Source: Paenibacillus woosongensis (lineage in GTDB: Bacteria > Bacillota > Bacilli > Paenibacillales > Paenibacillaceae). From it: a stretch of DNA of 64,000 nucleotides. How positions within the stretch are numbered: the first letter of the stretch is position 1; each line of letters begins with the position of its first letter. The stretch is from NCBI RefSeq assembly GCF_009725165.1, contig NZ_WNZW01000001.1:558001-622000 (forward strand). Reading direction: 5' to 3'. Below the pieces are notes generated by a model. It saw only the letters and a program-made list of their open reading frames with translations, searched no databases and had not been told where the DNA came from. The position numbers and the translations under genes were made by a program. This document shows positions 39,119 to 47,298 of this stretch, piece after piece.

Positions 39119-41149
39119 TTAAATCTTAAATTTCCCGGTTTCTTTTTGTAAATTTTGAGCAAGTTTCGCAAGATGTTCCGAAGCGATGGCCATTTCATTC
39201 ATTGTTGAAGATTGTTCTTCTGTAATAGCGGATACATTTAACGTGTGTTCGTTTGTTGTTCTTGTTTGGTCATTGATATCTTCTACCGTTACCGTGACAT
39301 TTTTTAATTTTTCATAAGCGTTTGATGTATTTTGGCTAGTTGTTTCAATCATTTGTTTTAAATCTTGAATAGCGCCTGCAATCGCATCGAACGTTCCCTC
39401 CGCTTGTTTTACGGAAATAATACCGTTTTGAGCAATAGAACGGCTTTGTTCCATCATAAGGACAGCTAGATTCATTTCATCTTGAATATTCCGAACAAGG
39501 TCTGCAATGTCTTTTGAAGCCACTCCGGTTTGTTCTGCAAGCTTCTTCACTTCACCTGCAACTACGGCAAATCCTTTACCATGTTCGCCTGCTCGTGCTG
39601 CTTCAATAGCTGCATTTAGAGACAATAAATTCGTCTGTTCCGTAATCGATGAAATGAATTGACTCATGCTCTCAATTTGTTCCGACTGCTCTTTTAATTT
39701 ACCCATTAAACTTGCACTTTCTTCTACTTGGGTATGTAATTGTGTTATATCATCAATAAAAGTTCGAATATCCTTCGAGCCGCCTGTGGCAACTTCAGAT
39801 GTTGAAACAGATTGTTGTACGGCTCCGTTCAACGTCGCTACGACCTGCTGCATATCTTCCGATAATAATGTTGTTACCGATTGTAATTGTTCACTAACAG
39901 ATTGTTGCTTACTAGTATTTTCTGCGACATCTTGCATTGAAACAGCTACTGCCATTACCGATTGATTTACTTCCTGTACACTCGCTGTTAATTCTTCCGC
40001 AGTTGATGCAACCACTTCGGATTCTTTTGAAACCGCTTTCAACATATCTCCTAATGCTTGGACAGAACTGTTATAGTAATTGGCCATCTCTCCAAATTCA
40101 TCTTTTGTCTCGACGGATAAAGTTTTCGTTAAATCCCCGTTTGCAAGATTACCTAAATTCTCATTAATATTTCTTACTTCACTGCGAATATATCTTGCAA
40201 TGACAAGTACGAACAAAGACATTAATACGACTAATACCGTACTTACAGCAAACTGTTGATAAGTCATCTTTTGTTGCGCACTAAACAGTTCTTTCGTTGG
40301 CACAAGTAATACTACTTTCCATGGCATACCGTTAACTTGCTGATATTGGATGAAATGTCCTTCACCATCTATCTTCGTCTGGATCAAAGCTGTATCATTT
40401 CCTAATTGTTCAAGTGGAATATTTAAATAGTCTTGAATCGTTTCCGTATTGACTTTTTCTTTATCGGGATGAGTTAAGAAAGTACCTCTATCATCAATTA
40501 AAAAAGCATATCCGCTTTCTCTAATTTTGATATCTGAGACAATGGACTGAATCGAATTAAGGATGTAATCACCCGTAATGACTCCGATTGGCTTCGAATC
40601 ATCTGCCACTTGTACGCTAAATGAAATGAACATTTCCCCAGATGCTTCATCAAAGTAAGGTTCCGTATGTTTAACTTGTTTAGCAGTTAATCCTCCTGTA
40701 TACCATTCTTGTTTATAAAAATCATAGGAAGGCTCTTCATAAATATCGGTGTAAACGGCCTTCTCCTCGTCTTTATATATATAGGGGCCAAATATTTCTC
40801 CATTTGCGGCTTCCTTTTCAAGCCATAGTCCCATTCCGTAGGTTTCTTTATTTAATGGAAGTATCTGCTCTACTAAACTGGCGAATTTTTCTCTAGTCAT
40901 TAAAGTATCTGAAGCTTCCACAGCTGACTTTACACTGTAAATCAGTTGATTATGCGCATTAACTTTGTTTTCAACGGTATCAGTTACATTTTCAGCAAGT
41001 AAAGACATTTCATTTTCAACCATTTTTTCGATTTCATTTGAAGTAATCTGATGATTCATGATTGCCATGCCGATTAAGAAGACTGCAACAATCGGGATTA
41101 AAATTCCGATTTTCGCAAAAAGCTTCAAATTACCTAACACCTTTTTCAT
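39119..41149 (-). CDS. Methyl-accepting chemotaxis protein with a dCache sensor
   Basis: 676 residues: membrane helix (about 10-31), extracellular double-Cache domain (about 40-285) with the ligand-pocket type segments [21 protein letters not shown] and [16 protein letters not shown], second membrane helix (about 295-318), HAMP (about 320-370) and the signalling coiled coil with tip [37 protein letters not shown]. dCache receptors often sense amino acids or organic acids; the ligand is unknown. Base composition is clearly more AT-rich than recQ or rlmD next door, suggesting acquisition. GGGAGG lies 12 bases before the ATG. Standalone, with a possible sigma-D promoter. Confidence 0.95.
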   Translation of the reverse strand: MKKVLGNLKLFAKIGILIPIVAVFLIGMAIMNHQITSNEIEKMVENEMSLLAENVTDTVENKVNAHNQLIYSVKSAVEASDTLMTREKFASLVEQILPLNKETYGMGLWLEKEAANGEIFGPYIYKDEEKAVYTDIYEEPSYDFYKQEWYTGGLTAKQVKHTEPYFDEASGEMFISFSVQVADDSKPIGVITGDYILNSIQSIVSDIKIRESGYAFLIDDRGTFLTHPDKEKVNTETIQDYLNIPLEQLGNDTALIQTKIDGEGHFIQYQQVNGMPWKVVLLVPTKELFSAQQKMTYQQFAVSTVLVVLMSLFVLVIARYIRSEVRNINENLGNLANGDLTKTLSVETKDEFGEMANYYNSSVQALGDMLKAVSKESEVVASTAEELTASVQEVNQSVMAVAVSMQDVAENTSKQQSVSEQLQSVTTLLSEDMQQVVATLNGAVQQSVSTSEVATGGSKDIRTFIDDITQLHTQVEESASLMGKLKEQSEQIESMSQFISSITEQTNLLSLNAAIEAARAGEHGKGFAVVAGEVKKLAEQTGVASKDIADLVRNIQDEMNLAVLMMEQSRSIAQNGIISVKQAEGTFDAIAGAIQDLKQMIETTSQNTSNAYEKLKNVTVTVEDINDQTRTTNEHTLNVSAITEEQSSTMNEMAIASEHLAKLAQNLQKETGKFKI

Positions 41150-41232
41150 AAATCGTTCTGACCTCCCTTAGTTGTAATTGATTAATGCTACTTATCTACT
41201 AGTATATAAAAAACAAAGAGCAAAAGGGTATC

Positions 41233-41259
41233 TAAATCGACTCTTTTACCTTTACTATA
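41233..41259 (-). promoter_or_regulatory. Possible sigma-D (motility) promoter of the chemoreceptor gene
   Basis: Minus strand TATA (41256-41259), 15-base spacer, TCGATTTA (41233-41240), against the sigma-D consensus TAAA-N15-GCCGATAT type. Plausible because most Bacillus chemoreceptors use sigma-D, but both boxes have mismatches. Confidence 0.35.
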
Positions 41260-41281
41260 AAACTTCATAAGTGTCTGAATA

Positions 41282-41370
41282 ACCATGGAATTCAACGTGT
41301 ACGATATGGGGAGTGAGCAATCTGTCGCAAAGCTCATGATATGTTGAAAAACGGGCACTATCGCTATTAA
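41282..41370 (+). pseudogene. Fragment of a PhnB-like VOC gene, copy 1
   Basis: Reads EFNVYDMGSEQSV, then needs a shift after one lost base near 41325 to continue KAHDMLKNGHYRY. The pattern (FNVYDMGSE.SVRKAY..L.NG) is typical of the C-terminal part of PhnB/YjdN VOC proteins. No start, no N-terminal half, frameshifted. Confidence 0.5.
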
Positions 41371-41557
41371 AGAGGACTAGATGGAAGTCGACTAGTGTTC
41401 AACTCATTCTAGTCGAATATTCATATATAAATTCGCTCCGGGAGAGAAAATCTGTAAATGTATATGAAATTTCATATATATTCAACCATTTAACCGTAAT
41501 TCGGCTTATTATATTCGAAATATCGAATACATTCTCAGGAGAGCAACGGGATGACGC

Positions 41558-41847
41558 ATGAGTCAGCAGAATGTGATCTGTACAACACAGAATGCCTCTG
41601 CACATTGTGAATTAATTTCAAATGGACAACTGTTCATAGCTGTATATGAGGCCCCAAAAATTGCGATACAAGTAAAAAAAACAGCTTGGCAAACCATGGC
41701 ATTTAATGTATACGATATGGTAGTGAGGATTCCGTCCGCAAAGCTTATGCTGTACTGAGAAATGGTGATACAGTTATTGATCCTTTAGGCCCTTGTGGCA
41801 AACACCGTACTATTCTAATCCCGCAACTCCAGCAATCAATAAGCTAA
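41558..41847 (+). pseudogene. Frameshifted PhnB-like VOC gene, copy 2
   Basis: The first frame gives HCELISNGQLFIAVYE then QVKKTAWQTMAFNVYD; after a single missing base near 41720 the protein continues in another frame as GSEDSVRKAYAVLRNGD and TVIDPLGPCGKHRTILIPQL up to a stop at 41845. The PLGPC motif and the order match the C-terminal half of PhnB/YjdN-like VOC proteins. Truncated and broken, related to copy 1 upstream. Confidence 0.6.
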
Positions 41848-41868
41848 GAAAGTTTTCCTTATTACTCA

Positions 41869-42267
41869 ATGGCAAAAGGGGGATTACCTATCTTTCAAAA
41901 ACTAAAACAAATTGCAAAACAGCTCAAGTCCAATTTGATTGTACTGTATCTGTCTTACAGAGATCCTAGAGTGAAATGGTACGCAAAATGGTTTACATTG
42001 TGTGTTGTGGCTTATGCGTTCAGTCCTATCGACTTCATCCCCGATTTCATCCCGGTTCTAGGCTATGTCGACGATTTAATCATTGTCCCACTGGGCATCG
42101 TTCTAGCCCTTAAGATGATACCTCGAGATGTAATTGAAGAAAACAAAATTAAGGCACAGGAAATTCAAGGTAAGCCCAAGAATTGGTTTACAGCTGCCTT
42201 GTTCATCCTTGTTTGGGTGCTGCTTGCGTTTTGGATTGCGTTATATGTCTATAATAAGTTCAGGTAG
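41869..42267 (+). CDS. YkvA family protein (DUF1232)
   Basis: 132 residues with the DUF1232 core: a helix, YRDPRVKWYAKWFTLCVVAYAFSPIDFIPDFIPVLGYVDDL, a membrane helix around 68-85, and an extra C-terminal membrane helix (about 108-128). The SPIDFIPD motif is diagnostic; function is unknown. The start is uncertain: the ATG lacks a clear ribosome site, and an AAAGGGGG lies just inside the frame. Followed by DUF4256 after 25 bases. Confidence 0.8.
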   Translation: MAKGGLPIFQKLKQIAKQLKSNLIVLYLSYRDPRVKWYAKWFTLCVVAYAFSPIDFIPDFIPVLGYVDDLIIVPLGIVLALKMIPRDVIEENKIKAQEIQGKPKNWFTAALFILVWVLLAFWIALYVYNKFR

Positions 42268-42292
42268 ACAAAATAGAAAAGGAGAGTCGAAC

Positions 42293-42874
42293 ATGACAAA
42301 AAACAGTGATATCAGCAATAAAAAAGAGCTGTCACCGGAGCAACGCGAAGTACTGCTCAACACATTGAAAGCCCGTTTTGACAAAAACATAGACCGCCAT
42401 AAAACTCTAGAATGGGCTAATGTACAAGCAAAGCTGGAGGCTAATATAGAAAAACTGTGGTCGCTCCATGAGATGGAACATACCGGGGGCGAACCGGATG
42501 TCGTCGGTTTTGACAATAAGACGGGCGAATACATTTTTTATGATTGTTCCGCGGAAAGTCCAAAGGGCCGCCGAAGTGTCTGCTATGACCATGAGGCGCT
42601 GGAGTCAAGGAAACAACACAAACCTGAAAATAGCGCTGTGGGGATGGCAGCTGCCATGGGTATTGAGCTGTTGACGGAAGAACAATACCGGGAGCTGCAG
42701 AAGCTTGGAAATTTCGATATGAAAACATCAAGCTGGATAATAACACCTGCCAGCATTAGAAAACTCGGGGGAGCCCTCTTTGGCGATCGTCGCTACGACA
42801 CGGTCTTTATATACCACAATGGAGCAGAATCCTATTATGCCGCAAGGGGATTTCGCGGTTCGCTGAGGGTGTAA
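42293..42874 (+). CDS. DUF4256 family protein
   Basis: 193 residues matching the DUF4256 family: LNTLKARFDKNIDRHKTLEWANV, EHTGGEPDVVGFDNKTGEYIFYDCSAESPKGRRSVCYD, MGIELLTEEQYRELQKLG and SWIITPASIRKLGGALFGDRRY. Soluble, no known activity. The ATG at 42293 with AAAGGAGAG 7 bases upstream is chosen over an open frame 53 codons longer that overlaps ykvA. Ends at a hairpin. Confidence 0.9.
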   Translation: MTKNSDISNKKELSPEQREVLLNTLKARFDKNIDRHKTLEWANVQAKLEANIEKLWSLHEMEHTGGEPDVVGFDNKTGEYIFYDCSAESPKGRRSVCYDHEALESRKQHKPENSAVGMAAAMGIELLTEEQYRELQKLGNFDMKTSSWIITPASIRKLGGALFGDRRYDTVFIYHNGAESYYAARGFRGSLRV

Positions 42875-42892
42875 ATCTTGAACAGACACTGA

Positions 42893-42917
42893 AAGGCTGC
42901 TTTTTTGAAGCAGCCTT
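42893..42917 (+). terminator. Terminator after the DUF4256 gene
   Basis: A 9-bp stem AAGGCTGCT/AGCAGCCTT with a T-rich loop, about 18 bases after the stop. Confidence 0.7.
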
Positions 42918-42950
42918 GTTTCATAGAGATCCTTAAATAGTCAAAGGCTA

Positions 42951-43310
42951 TTATTCCTGAGTATGGTTAAGGTAGTATTGCAATGACTGATATGGTGCCA
43001 TCTTAACTGCATTTCTTAATAACTGAAATACTCCTCTAGGGTTAGCAATGTACTCATTAGGAGATAAAACCTGAATTAACTCTGTAGAAATATCATCGAA
43101 GGTAGGTATATTGGTTTCCTGCTTTAGAGACATTACATATTTCTTTAATACATTTTTTATTTCATTAAATTGCTTCTCATTTAAGCCATTTGCAATTATC
43201 CAATCCCAGAGACGATATTGTTCCGGTTCAAGAGTAATTTGGCGCAATAAGCTCACATATAATTCCAGACGTTGCACCTTTTCTTCTAAAGACTCCGTCA
43301 GTATAATCAC
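42951..43310 (-). CDS. Hypothetical helical protein, DUF1878-like
   Basis: About 119 residues, all-helical and AT-rich in codon use. ESLEEKVQRLELYVSLLRQI, the WDWIIANGLNEKQFNEI segment and FDDISTELIQVLSP resemble the DUF1878 family of Bacillus, whose role is unknown; the assignment rests on pattern memory only. The start is unclear: a GTG at 43310 lacks a clean ribosome site. No partner genes. Confidence 0.55.
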   Translation of the reverse strand: MIILTESLEEKVQRLELYVSLLRQITLEPEQYRLWDWIIANGLNEKQFNEIKNVLKKYVMSLKQETNIPTFDDISTELIQVLSPNEYIANPRGVFQLLRNAVKMAPYQSLQYYLNHTQE

Positions 43311-43530
43311 CCACTTATTTTATAGAAATATAAAGACCAGCAGATTCGCGATCGTACTGCTTTCTTCTAATTGATCACTCAGCAATGCTATAAATTCTAT
43401 AATGAATTACATATTTTAACAAGTAATGTTTTGAGATGAACTGCCCTAATTGCGTTTCACATGAACATCGCCATGGATATGCCGGGTGATCACTCGCGTC
43501 CGCCTCCCCATCCTCGCACAGCTCGTCGTT

Positions 43531-44289
43531 TTAATGCGCAATCATTTCTTTGGCGATTTCCTCTCCGCTTAAATTTGACCGATAGTAGGTCGGCCAATTT
43601 GATAACTGCTTCAACAGCGTCTCATGGTCCGCATCCCCGAAATACATATGATAATGCTCTGCCTTTGTCGGATAAATGCTATGGTCGCTGAATTGGACAT
43701 GCGCCGGCAAACCGTCTGCTTCCCCGGCAAGGTCAAATAAATAGCGAACGCCTCTGTTTCCGGAATCATAAGTCAATATTTCATATCCATGATATTTATA
43801 TTCTCCGGTTTTTCCTTCTCCATTTCTATAAAAGGTTATCGTGTTGTCCTGAATGACGATGCGTTCAACATCTGTCTCATACCCCATCGAATAGTATTCC
43901 TTATATTCTTCAAAGGATTTATCTTTGTTTGTCTCAGCTTTATTATGTAAAACCGTATCTAAGCTCCCATCCAGCAAGTATGGATATACCGATTGCCAAT
44001 CCCCTTCCCAGTCGGACAGTTCCCGGTCACTAACTTCCTTGTCTTCAAATTTTCCTGCATATATTTCTTTTAGCTTCTCATCGTCATGGTGATGAGTATC
44101 ATGTTCGTGGTCATGGTCGTGGTCGTGGTCATGGTTATGACCAACGCTATCGTGATTTTTACGGGTAGCTTCTACTAACTCAGAAGATATAGATGCCTCT
44201 TCGATTGGAGTACCTGTTTCTTGACAAGCAGTAAGCAGCGCAACTACTAAAAAGAACACAGCTATAGATTTGATAAATCCAAATTTCAT
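43531..44289 (-). CDS. zinT: ZinT-domain zinc-binding lipoprotein
   Basis: 252 residues: lipoprotein signal with LLTAC (Cys22), a His/Asp-rich metal-catching stretch (HNHDHDHDHDHEHDTHHHDD, about 50-70), then a full ZinT domain (about 75-252) with LSDWEGDWQSVYPYL, GYEILTYDSGNRGVRYLFD and the metal-site AEHYHMYFGD. ZinT proteins capture Zn2+ outside the cell and pass it to ZnuABC-type importers. The ATG follows AAAGGAGAG. Two Zur-type operators flank its promoter, so it should be induced by zinc starvation. No transporter genes are adjacent. Confidence 0.93.
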   Translation of the reverse strand: MKFGFIKSIAVFFLVVALLTACQETGTPIEEASISSELVEATRKNHDSVGHNHDHDHDHDHEHDTHHHDDEKLKEIYAGKFEDKEVSDRELSDWEGDWQSVYPYLLDGSLDTVLHNKAETNKDKSFEEYKEYYSMGYETDVERIVIQDNTITFYRNGEGKTGEYKYHGYEILTYDSGNRGVRYLFDLAGEADGLPAHVQFSDHSIYPTKAEHYHMYFGDADHETLLKQLSNWPTYYRSNLSGEEIAKEMIAH

Positions 44290-44322
44290 AAAATAATCTC
44301 TCCTTTTCCTGTTTTGGGTAAA

Positions 44323-44337
44323 TCGTAATGATTACTA
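44323..44337. promoter_or_regulatory. Zur box 1 upstream of zinT
   Basis: TCGTAATGATTACTA, a 7-1-7 inverted repeat with one mismatch, in an AAATCGTAATnATTACGATTT-like context. It lies just downstream of the predicted transcription start. Confidence 0.8.
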
Positions 44338-44351
44338 TTTATGCAATAGCG

Positions 44352-44380
44352 AATATACTACGTTTTGAATTTTATGTCAA
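44352..44380 (-). promoter_or_regulatory. Sigma-A promoter of zinT
   Basis: Minus-strand TTGACA (44375-44380), 17-base spacer, TATATT (44352-44357). Framed by the two Zur boxes. Confidence 0.8.
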
Positions 44381-44386
44381 TATTAA

Positions 44387-44401
44387 TTGTAATTATTACG
44401 A
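44387..44401. promoter_or_regulatory. Zur box 2 upstream of zinT
   Basis: TTGTAATTATTACGA, the second 7-1-7 Zur-type repeat, 6 bases upstream of the -35 element. Binding here and at box 1 would cover the promoter. Confidence 0.8.
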
Positions 44402-44512
44402 TTTAAAAATACTTATTTTCACCATGATAAGAAGTATCCCCCTTCAACGAATAAGAAAATTATGCGTAATTGATTGGACAATCATTTTAAGCCGGTTAAC
44501 TTTGATACCCAC

Positions 44513-44539
44513 AAAAAAGACCGCGTTTTATCAACGCGG
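44513..44539 (-). terminator. Terminator overlapping the end of the ferritin-like gene
   Basis: CCGCGTT/AACGCGG stem with a 5-base loop and T6 on the minus strand; the stop codon of the gene lies inside the hairpin. Confidence 0.8.
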
Positions 44540-44965
44540 ACTATGTCTTGATGTAATGAAGTAAAGAAACCACACCGCATGATTTTGTTCATCGGCGGAT
44601 GCGCGCTTGAAACGCTCTTTAATGTAGGGGTCGGCAGCTTTATCGGCGACATCCAAATAAAAATCTACCGTTTCTTGTTCGTCTTTGAATGCAAAGTGGA
44701 GTCCGGCTGCATATTCTGAAGGGCATTCTTCAGTGATGTGTGGAACAGGCTGCATGCCCGTTAACGAAGTATATATCTGGGAGAAGGTTTGAAAATGCCC
44801 AATCTCGTCTTGCCGTATTTCCAGAATTCTGTTTCGTTCCTCTTCATGGGGAGCCATTCCTGCCAACTGCTCATAACATGAAATAGCGGAGTATTCTCCA
44901 TTAATTGCCCGTTCAATGTCTGCAACTAATCCGGTATCCTTTCGGTAATAATTCGTGTAATACAC
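44531..44965 (-). CDS. Ferritin-like domain protein
   Basis: 144 residues, four-helix bundle pattern with the carboxylate/His iron ligands in the usual places: Glu in NGEYSAISCYEQLA, EIRQDEIGHFQTF, KDEQETVDFYLDVA and ADEQNHAVWFLYF, i.e. two ExxH-type pairs. This resembles rubrerythrin/DUF2202-like ferritin-like proteins without a rubredoxin tail. Iron storage or peroxide detoxification is inferred. A GTG start follows AAGGGTGG by 7 bases. Single gene. Confidence 0.8.
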   Translation of the reverse strand: MYYTNYYRKDTGLVADIERAINGEYSAISCYEQLAGMAPHEEERNRILEIRQDEIGHFQTFSQIYTSLTGMQPVPHITEECPSEYAAGLHFAFKDEQETVDFYLDVADKAADPYIKERFKRASADEQNHAVWFLYFITSRHSPR

Positions 44966-45257
44966 GTTTCAGCCACCCTTCCACAGTATTCTGACTTAAC
45001 ATATTCAGTTCATTAGGCGATGGTGTATTTTTTGAAAATCTTCAGAGTTAGTCTCTTTAACAACCCAAAAAAGTAATTGTTAAAATCAGGTATATTTGAT
45101 ATAAACATAATAGGTAACAAATGTATGTGTAACTGGCGTAAACGTGGAGAACCACGAGGAAGCACATATGCTCATATTAGCCGTACGCCTGGGCAAAGTG
45201 TTTGGTTTAGCGACCAGATGCTTTTTTTATTTCATCCGAAAGGTCAGGTGTTTATTA

Positions 45258-45830
45258 ATGAAAATGGCTTTCATTGTATTTGACCAGATGACTACGCTTG
45301 ATTTGGTTGGCTTTTATGATGCTGTAACCCGAATGAGAATTCTAAACGCCATGGATCATGTACAGTGGGACTTTTGTTCCAATAAAGAAGAAATCAAAGA
45401 TGACCGGGGATTAACCCTCAAGATTGAACATGTATCCCCAGACCTGTCGGGGTATGATCTAATCTTTATCCCTGGAGGCTTTTCCACAAGGCAGCTTAGG
45501 TATGACTCCGCATTTATTTCATGGATTCAAACCGCAAGAGAGGTAGAATATAAAGTGTCTGTTTGTACGGGGGCTTTGATTTTAGGGGCGGCAGGGTTTC
45601 TGGAAGGCAAAAGAGCAACTACCAATCCCTCCGCTTACGAGCTGTTGGCTCCTTACTGCTCTGAAGTCGTGAGGGAACGTTTCATCAGGGACGGAAACAT
45701 ATTTACAGGCGGCGGAGTATCGGCTTCCATCGACTTGGGGTTATACTTAGTGGAGTCACTTACGGGGAAAGAGATTGCCCGGGAAATTCAAGAGCAAATG
45801 CATTACCCATACTATAATTCGCCATTTTGA
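45258..45830 (+). CDS. DJ-1/PfpI family protein, isonitrile hydratase-like
   Basis: 190 residues with the class I glutamine amidotransferase-like fold: MAFIVFDQMTTLDLVGFYDAVTRM, IFIPGGFSTRQL and the nucleophile elbow VCTGALILGAAGFLEGKRATT with Cys. GGVSASIDLGLYLVE follows. The closest characterised type is isonitrile hydratase (InhA) and the N-terminal half of related AraC regulators; real activity unknown. The ATG at 45258 (AGGTG 7 bases upstream) is preferred over an ORF start 38 codons earlier. Monocistronic. Confidence 0.85.
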   Translation: MKMAFIVFDQMTTLDLVGFYDAVTRMRILNAMDHVQWDFCSNKEEIKDDRGLTLKIEHVSPDLSGYDLIFIPGGFSTRQLRYDSAFISWIQTAREVEYKVSVCTGALILGAAGFLEGKRATTNPSAYELLAPYCSEVVRERFIRDGNIFTGGGVSASIDLGLYLVESLTGKEIAREIQEQMHYPYYNSPF

Positions 45831-45911
45831 AGCATGCGGCGCAGATCACTTCCACTGCTGTAAGACGCCGCCGTATGGACACCGTGTACCTCTTAGTTCT
45901 TCTGCAGCAGG

Positions 45912-46049
45912 TCACTTGCTCTTCTCCGTGCCAGCAAAGTAATTGTCTTCATCATCCGCAATGTTGAACACTCGGCCGCTAGGCATATTTACGATCTCTC
46001 CGACCTTGATATTTTTACTGATCAAGTCTTTGTGCAATTCAATCGAGAT
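45912..46049 (-). pseudogene. Possible C-terminal remnant of an unknown gene
   Basis: A 45-codon open stretch with protein-like sequence (HKDLISKNIKVGEIVNMP, GRVFNIADDEDNYF) ends in TGA at 45912 and is closed by an in-frame stop at 46050-46052, with no start or ribosome site. It reads like the tail of a lost gene; identity unknown. The remainder of 45831-46122 holds nothing else recognisable. Confidence 0.3.
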
Positions 46050-46122
46050 TCACCGTGAAGAATATTTAGGGCGGCGCACCCAGCTTCAGGCCCGGTGACA
46101 TTTTGGCAACGAACTCTTTATT

Positions 46123-46713
46123 ATGCAAAATAAGGCTAGAATTGTCATTCCATTCATCGCAAGCAAGGAGGATATCTTCATCTTTAAGACGATAAGCTAT
46201 TTGCAGTTTGGCACCCCTATTCAACGTCAAGCCTATAAGGCCATAAATGAACTGAGCATTATTAACGATATGGCTAAATACAATCCCGTTTTATGCGGAA
46301 CGATCCCTATCTCCATTGATGTATACCATTCGGATTTGGATATGATCATGGAAGTTCACGAGCCTGATATTTTCAAAAAAGAGGTCCAGCTTCTGTACGG
46401 CCATTTGTCCGGATTTGTCATCAACGAATTGACCGTTAATCATATTCCGACGATTATGGCCAACTTTCGCTTTGAGGGCTTTGAATTCGAACTATTCGGG
46501 CAGGCGAAACCGGTCGAACAGCAAAACGCCTATCTTCATATGATTGTGGAACACCACCTTCTCACTGCAAATCCTCACTACAGAGCAGCTGTCATCCGCT
46601 TAAAAGAACAAGGCATGAAGACAGAACCGGCATTCGCTCAGGTTCTTGGCTTGGATGGAGACCCTTACAAAGAGCTTTTGACCTACGGAAGGGCATTAGG
46701 GATCATCCGCTAA
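46123..46713 (+). CDS. DUF4269 family protein, start codon uncertain
   Basis: The family core is clear: YLQFGTPIQRQAYKAINELSIINDMAKYNPVLCGTIPISIDVYHSDLDMIMEV, a nucleotidyltransferase-like GT..I....SDLD pattern, then HLSGFVINELTVNHIPTIMANFRFEGFEFELFGQ. Function unknown. The ATG at 46123 has no ribosome site. A perfect AAGGAGGA at 46165-46172 lies 8 bases before an ATC (46180), where family members normally begin (MFxTISYLQ). Either ATC serves as a rare start or an ancestral ATG has mutated. Downstream is a perfect inverted repeat. Confidence 0.8.
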   Translation: MQNKARIVIPFIASKEDIFIFKTISYLQFGTPIQRQAYKAINELSIINDMAKYNPVLCGTIPISIDVYHSDLDMIMEVHEPDIFKKEVQLLYGHLSGFVINELTVNHIPTIMANFRFEGFEFELFGQAKPVEQQNAYLHMIVEHHLLTANPHYRAAVIRLKEQGMKTEPAFAQVLGLDGDPYKELLTYGRALGIIR

Positions 46714-46755
46714 AAAATATCCTATTGCATTTCTTGCTGTTTTGTAATACATTCA

Positions 46756-46782
46756 TTGAGGGGTCAATCATTGACCCCTCAA
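46756..46782. promoter_or_regulatory. Perfect 12-bp inverted repeat before the MarR gene
   Basis: TTGAGGGGTCAA, TCA, TTGACCCCTCAA: a perfect palindrome between the DUF4269 stop and marR. It may be the DUF4269 terminator (no T-run) or an operator for the MarR-type repressor 68 bases downstream. Confidence 0.5.
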
Positions 46783-46849
46783 TCAAAAGTAACATGTTTA
46801 TCCAACACCAAGGCAGAACCGTGGGTTATAGCACCTAGGAGGTCATTAC

Positions 46850-47278
46850 ATGAGTTGCTCCATTTCGGATCAAGAACGCGTTTTGTTTCTGCTAAGAGAG
46901 CTTTGCAATCAGTTTGGCCCAAAGTTTGAGCGCAACACCAATATGAGCTTGTCCCGATATGAGCTGCTGCATCAATTGTTTGAGACGGACGAGATGACAC
47001 AGTCCACCCTGCAGAAATCGGTCAATATCGACAATGCGGCTATTACCCGTCATTTGAAGCAGCTGGAGTCCCAGGGAATGGTGGCCAGACGGAGAAATCC
47101 TTCCGACCATCGGGAGACTTTTGTCAGCCTGACCAGTGAAGGCCGGGAGCAAATTCTGAGCTGCAGCACGGAAAAACGTTGTTTTGTCGATCAAATGCTG
47201 CAGGGGTTCAGCCCGGAGGAGCTCCGTGCATTAACCGGCATGTTGACGCGGATTCAAGGCAATATCAGTAAATATTAA
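46850..47278 (+). CDS. MarR family transcriptional regulator
   Basis: 142 residues: winged helix with LSRYELLHQLFETDEMTQSTLQKSVNIDNAAITRHLKQLESQGMVARRRNPSDHRETFVSLTSEGRE, the standard MarR recognition helix and DxR wing. First of three tightly packed genes (MarR, nitroreductase, NAD(P)-binding protein), suggesting it represses a small redox or quinone-stress operon in response to a ligand or oxidant. Cys3 and two further cysteines (about 104, 110) could serve sensing, which is speculation. ATG with AGGAGG upstream. Confidence 0.92.
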   Translation: MSCSISDQERVLFLLRELCNQFGPKFERNTNMSLSRYELLHQLFETDEMTQSTLQKSVNIDNAAITRHLKQLESQGMVARRRNPSDHRETFVSLTSEGREQILSCSTEKRCFVDQMLQGFSPEELRALTGMLTRIQGNISKY

Positions 47279-47298
47279 ATAGATAGGAGAGAAATTAT

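Noticed and set aside
41399-41605. 68-codon minus-strand frame in the pseudogene region
   Set aside because: AT-rich, no ribosome site, overlaps the decayed VOC copy on the other strand.
44328-44564. 78-codon plus-strand frame over the Zur boxes
   Set aside because: It covers the zinT promoter and a terminator; no ribosome site and no protein pattern.
39071-46790. AT-rich block considered as a prophage or integrative element
   Set aside because: No integrase, transposase, phage structural gene, attachment-site repeat or tRNA boundary is visible.
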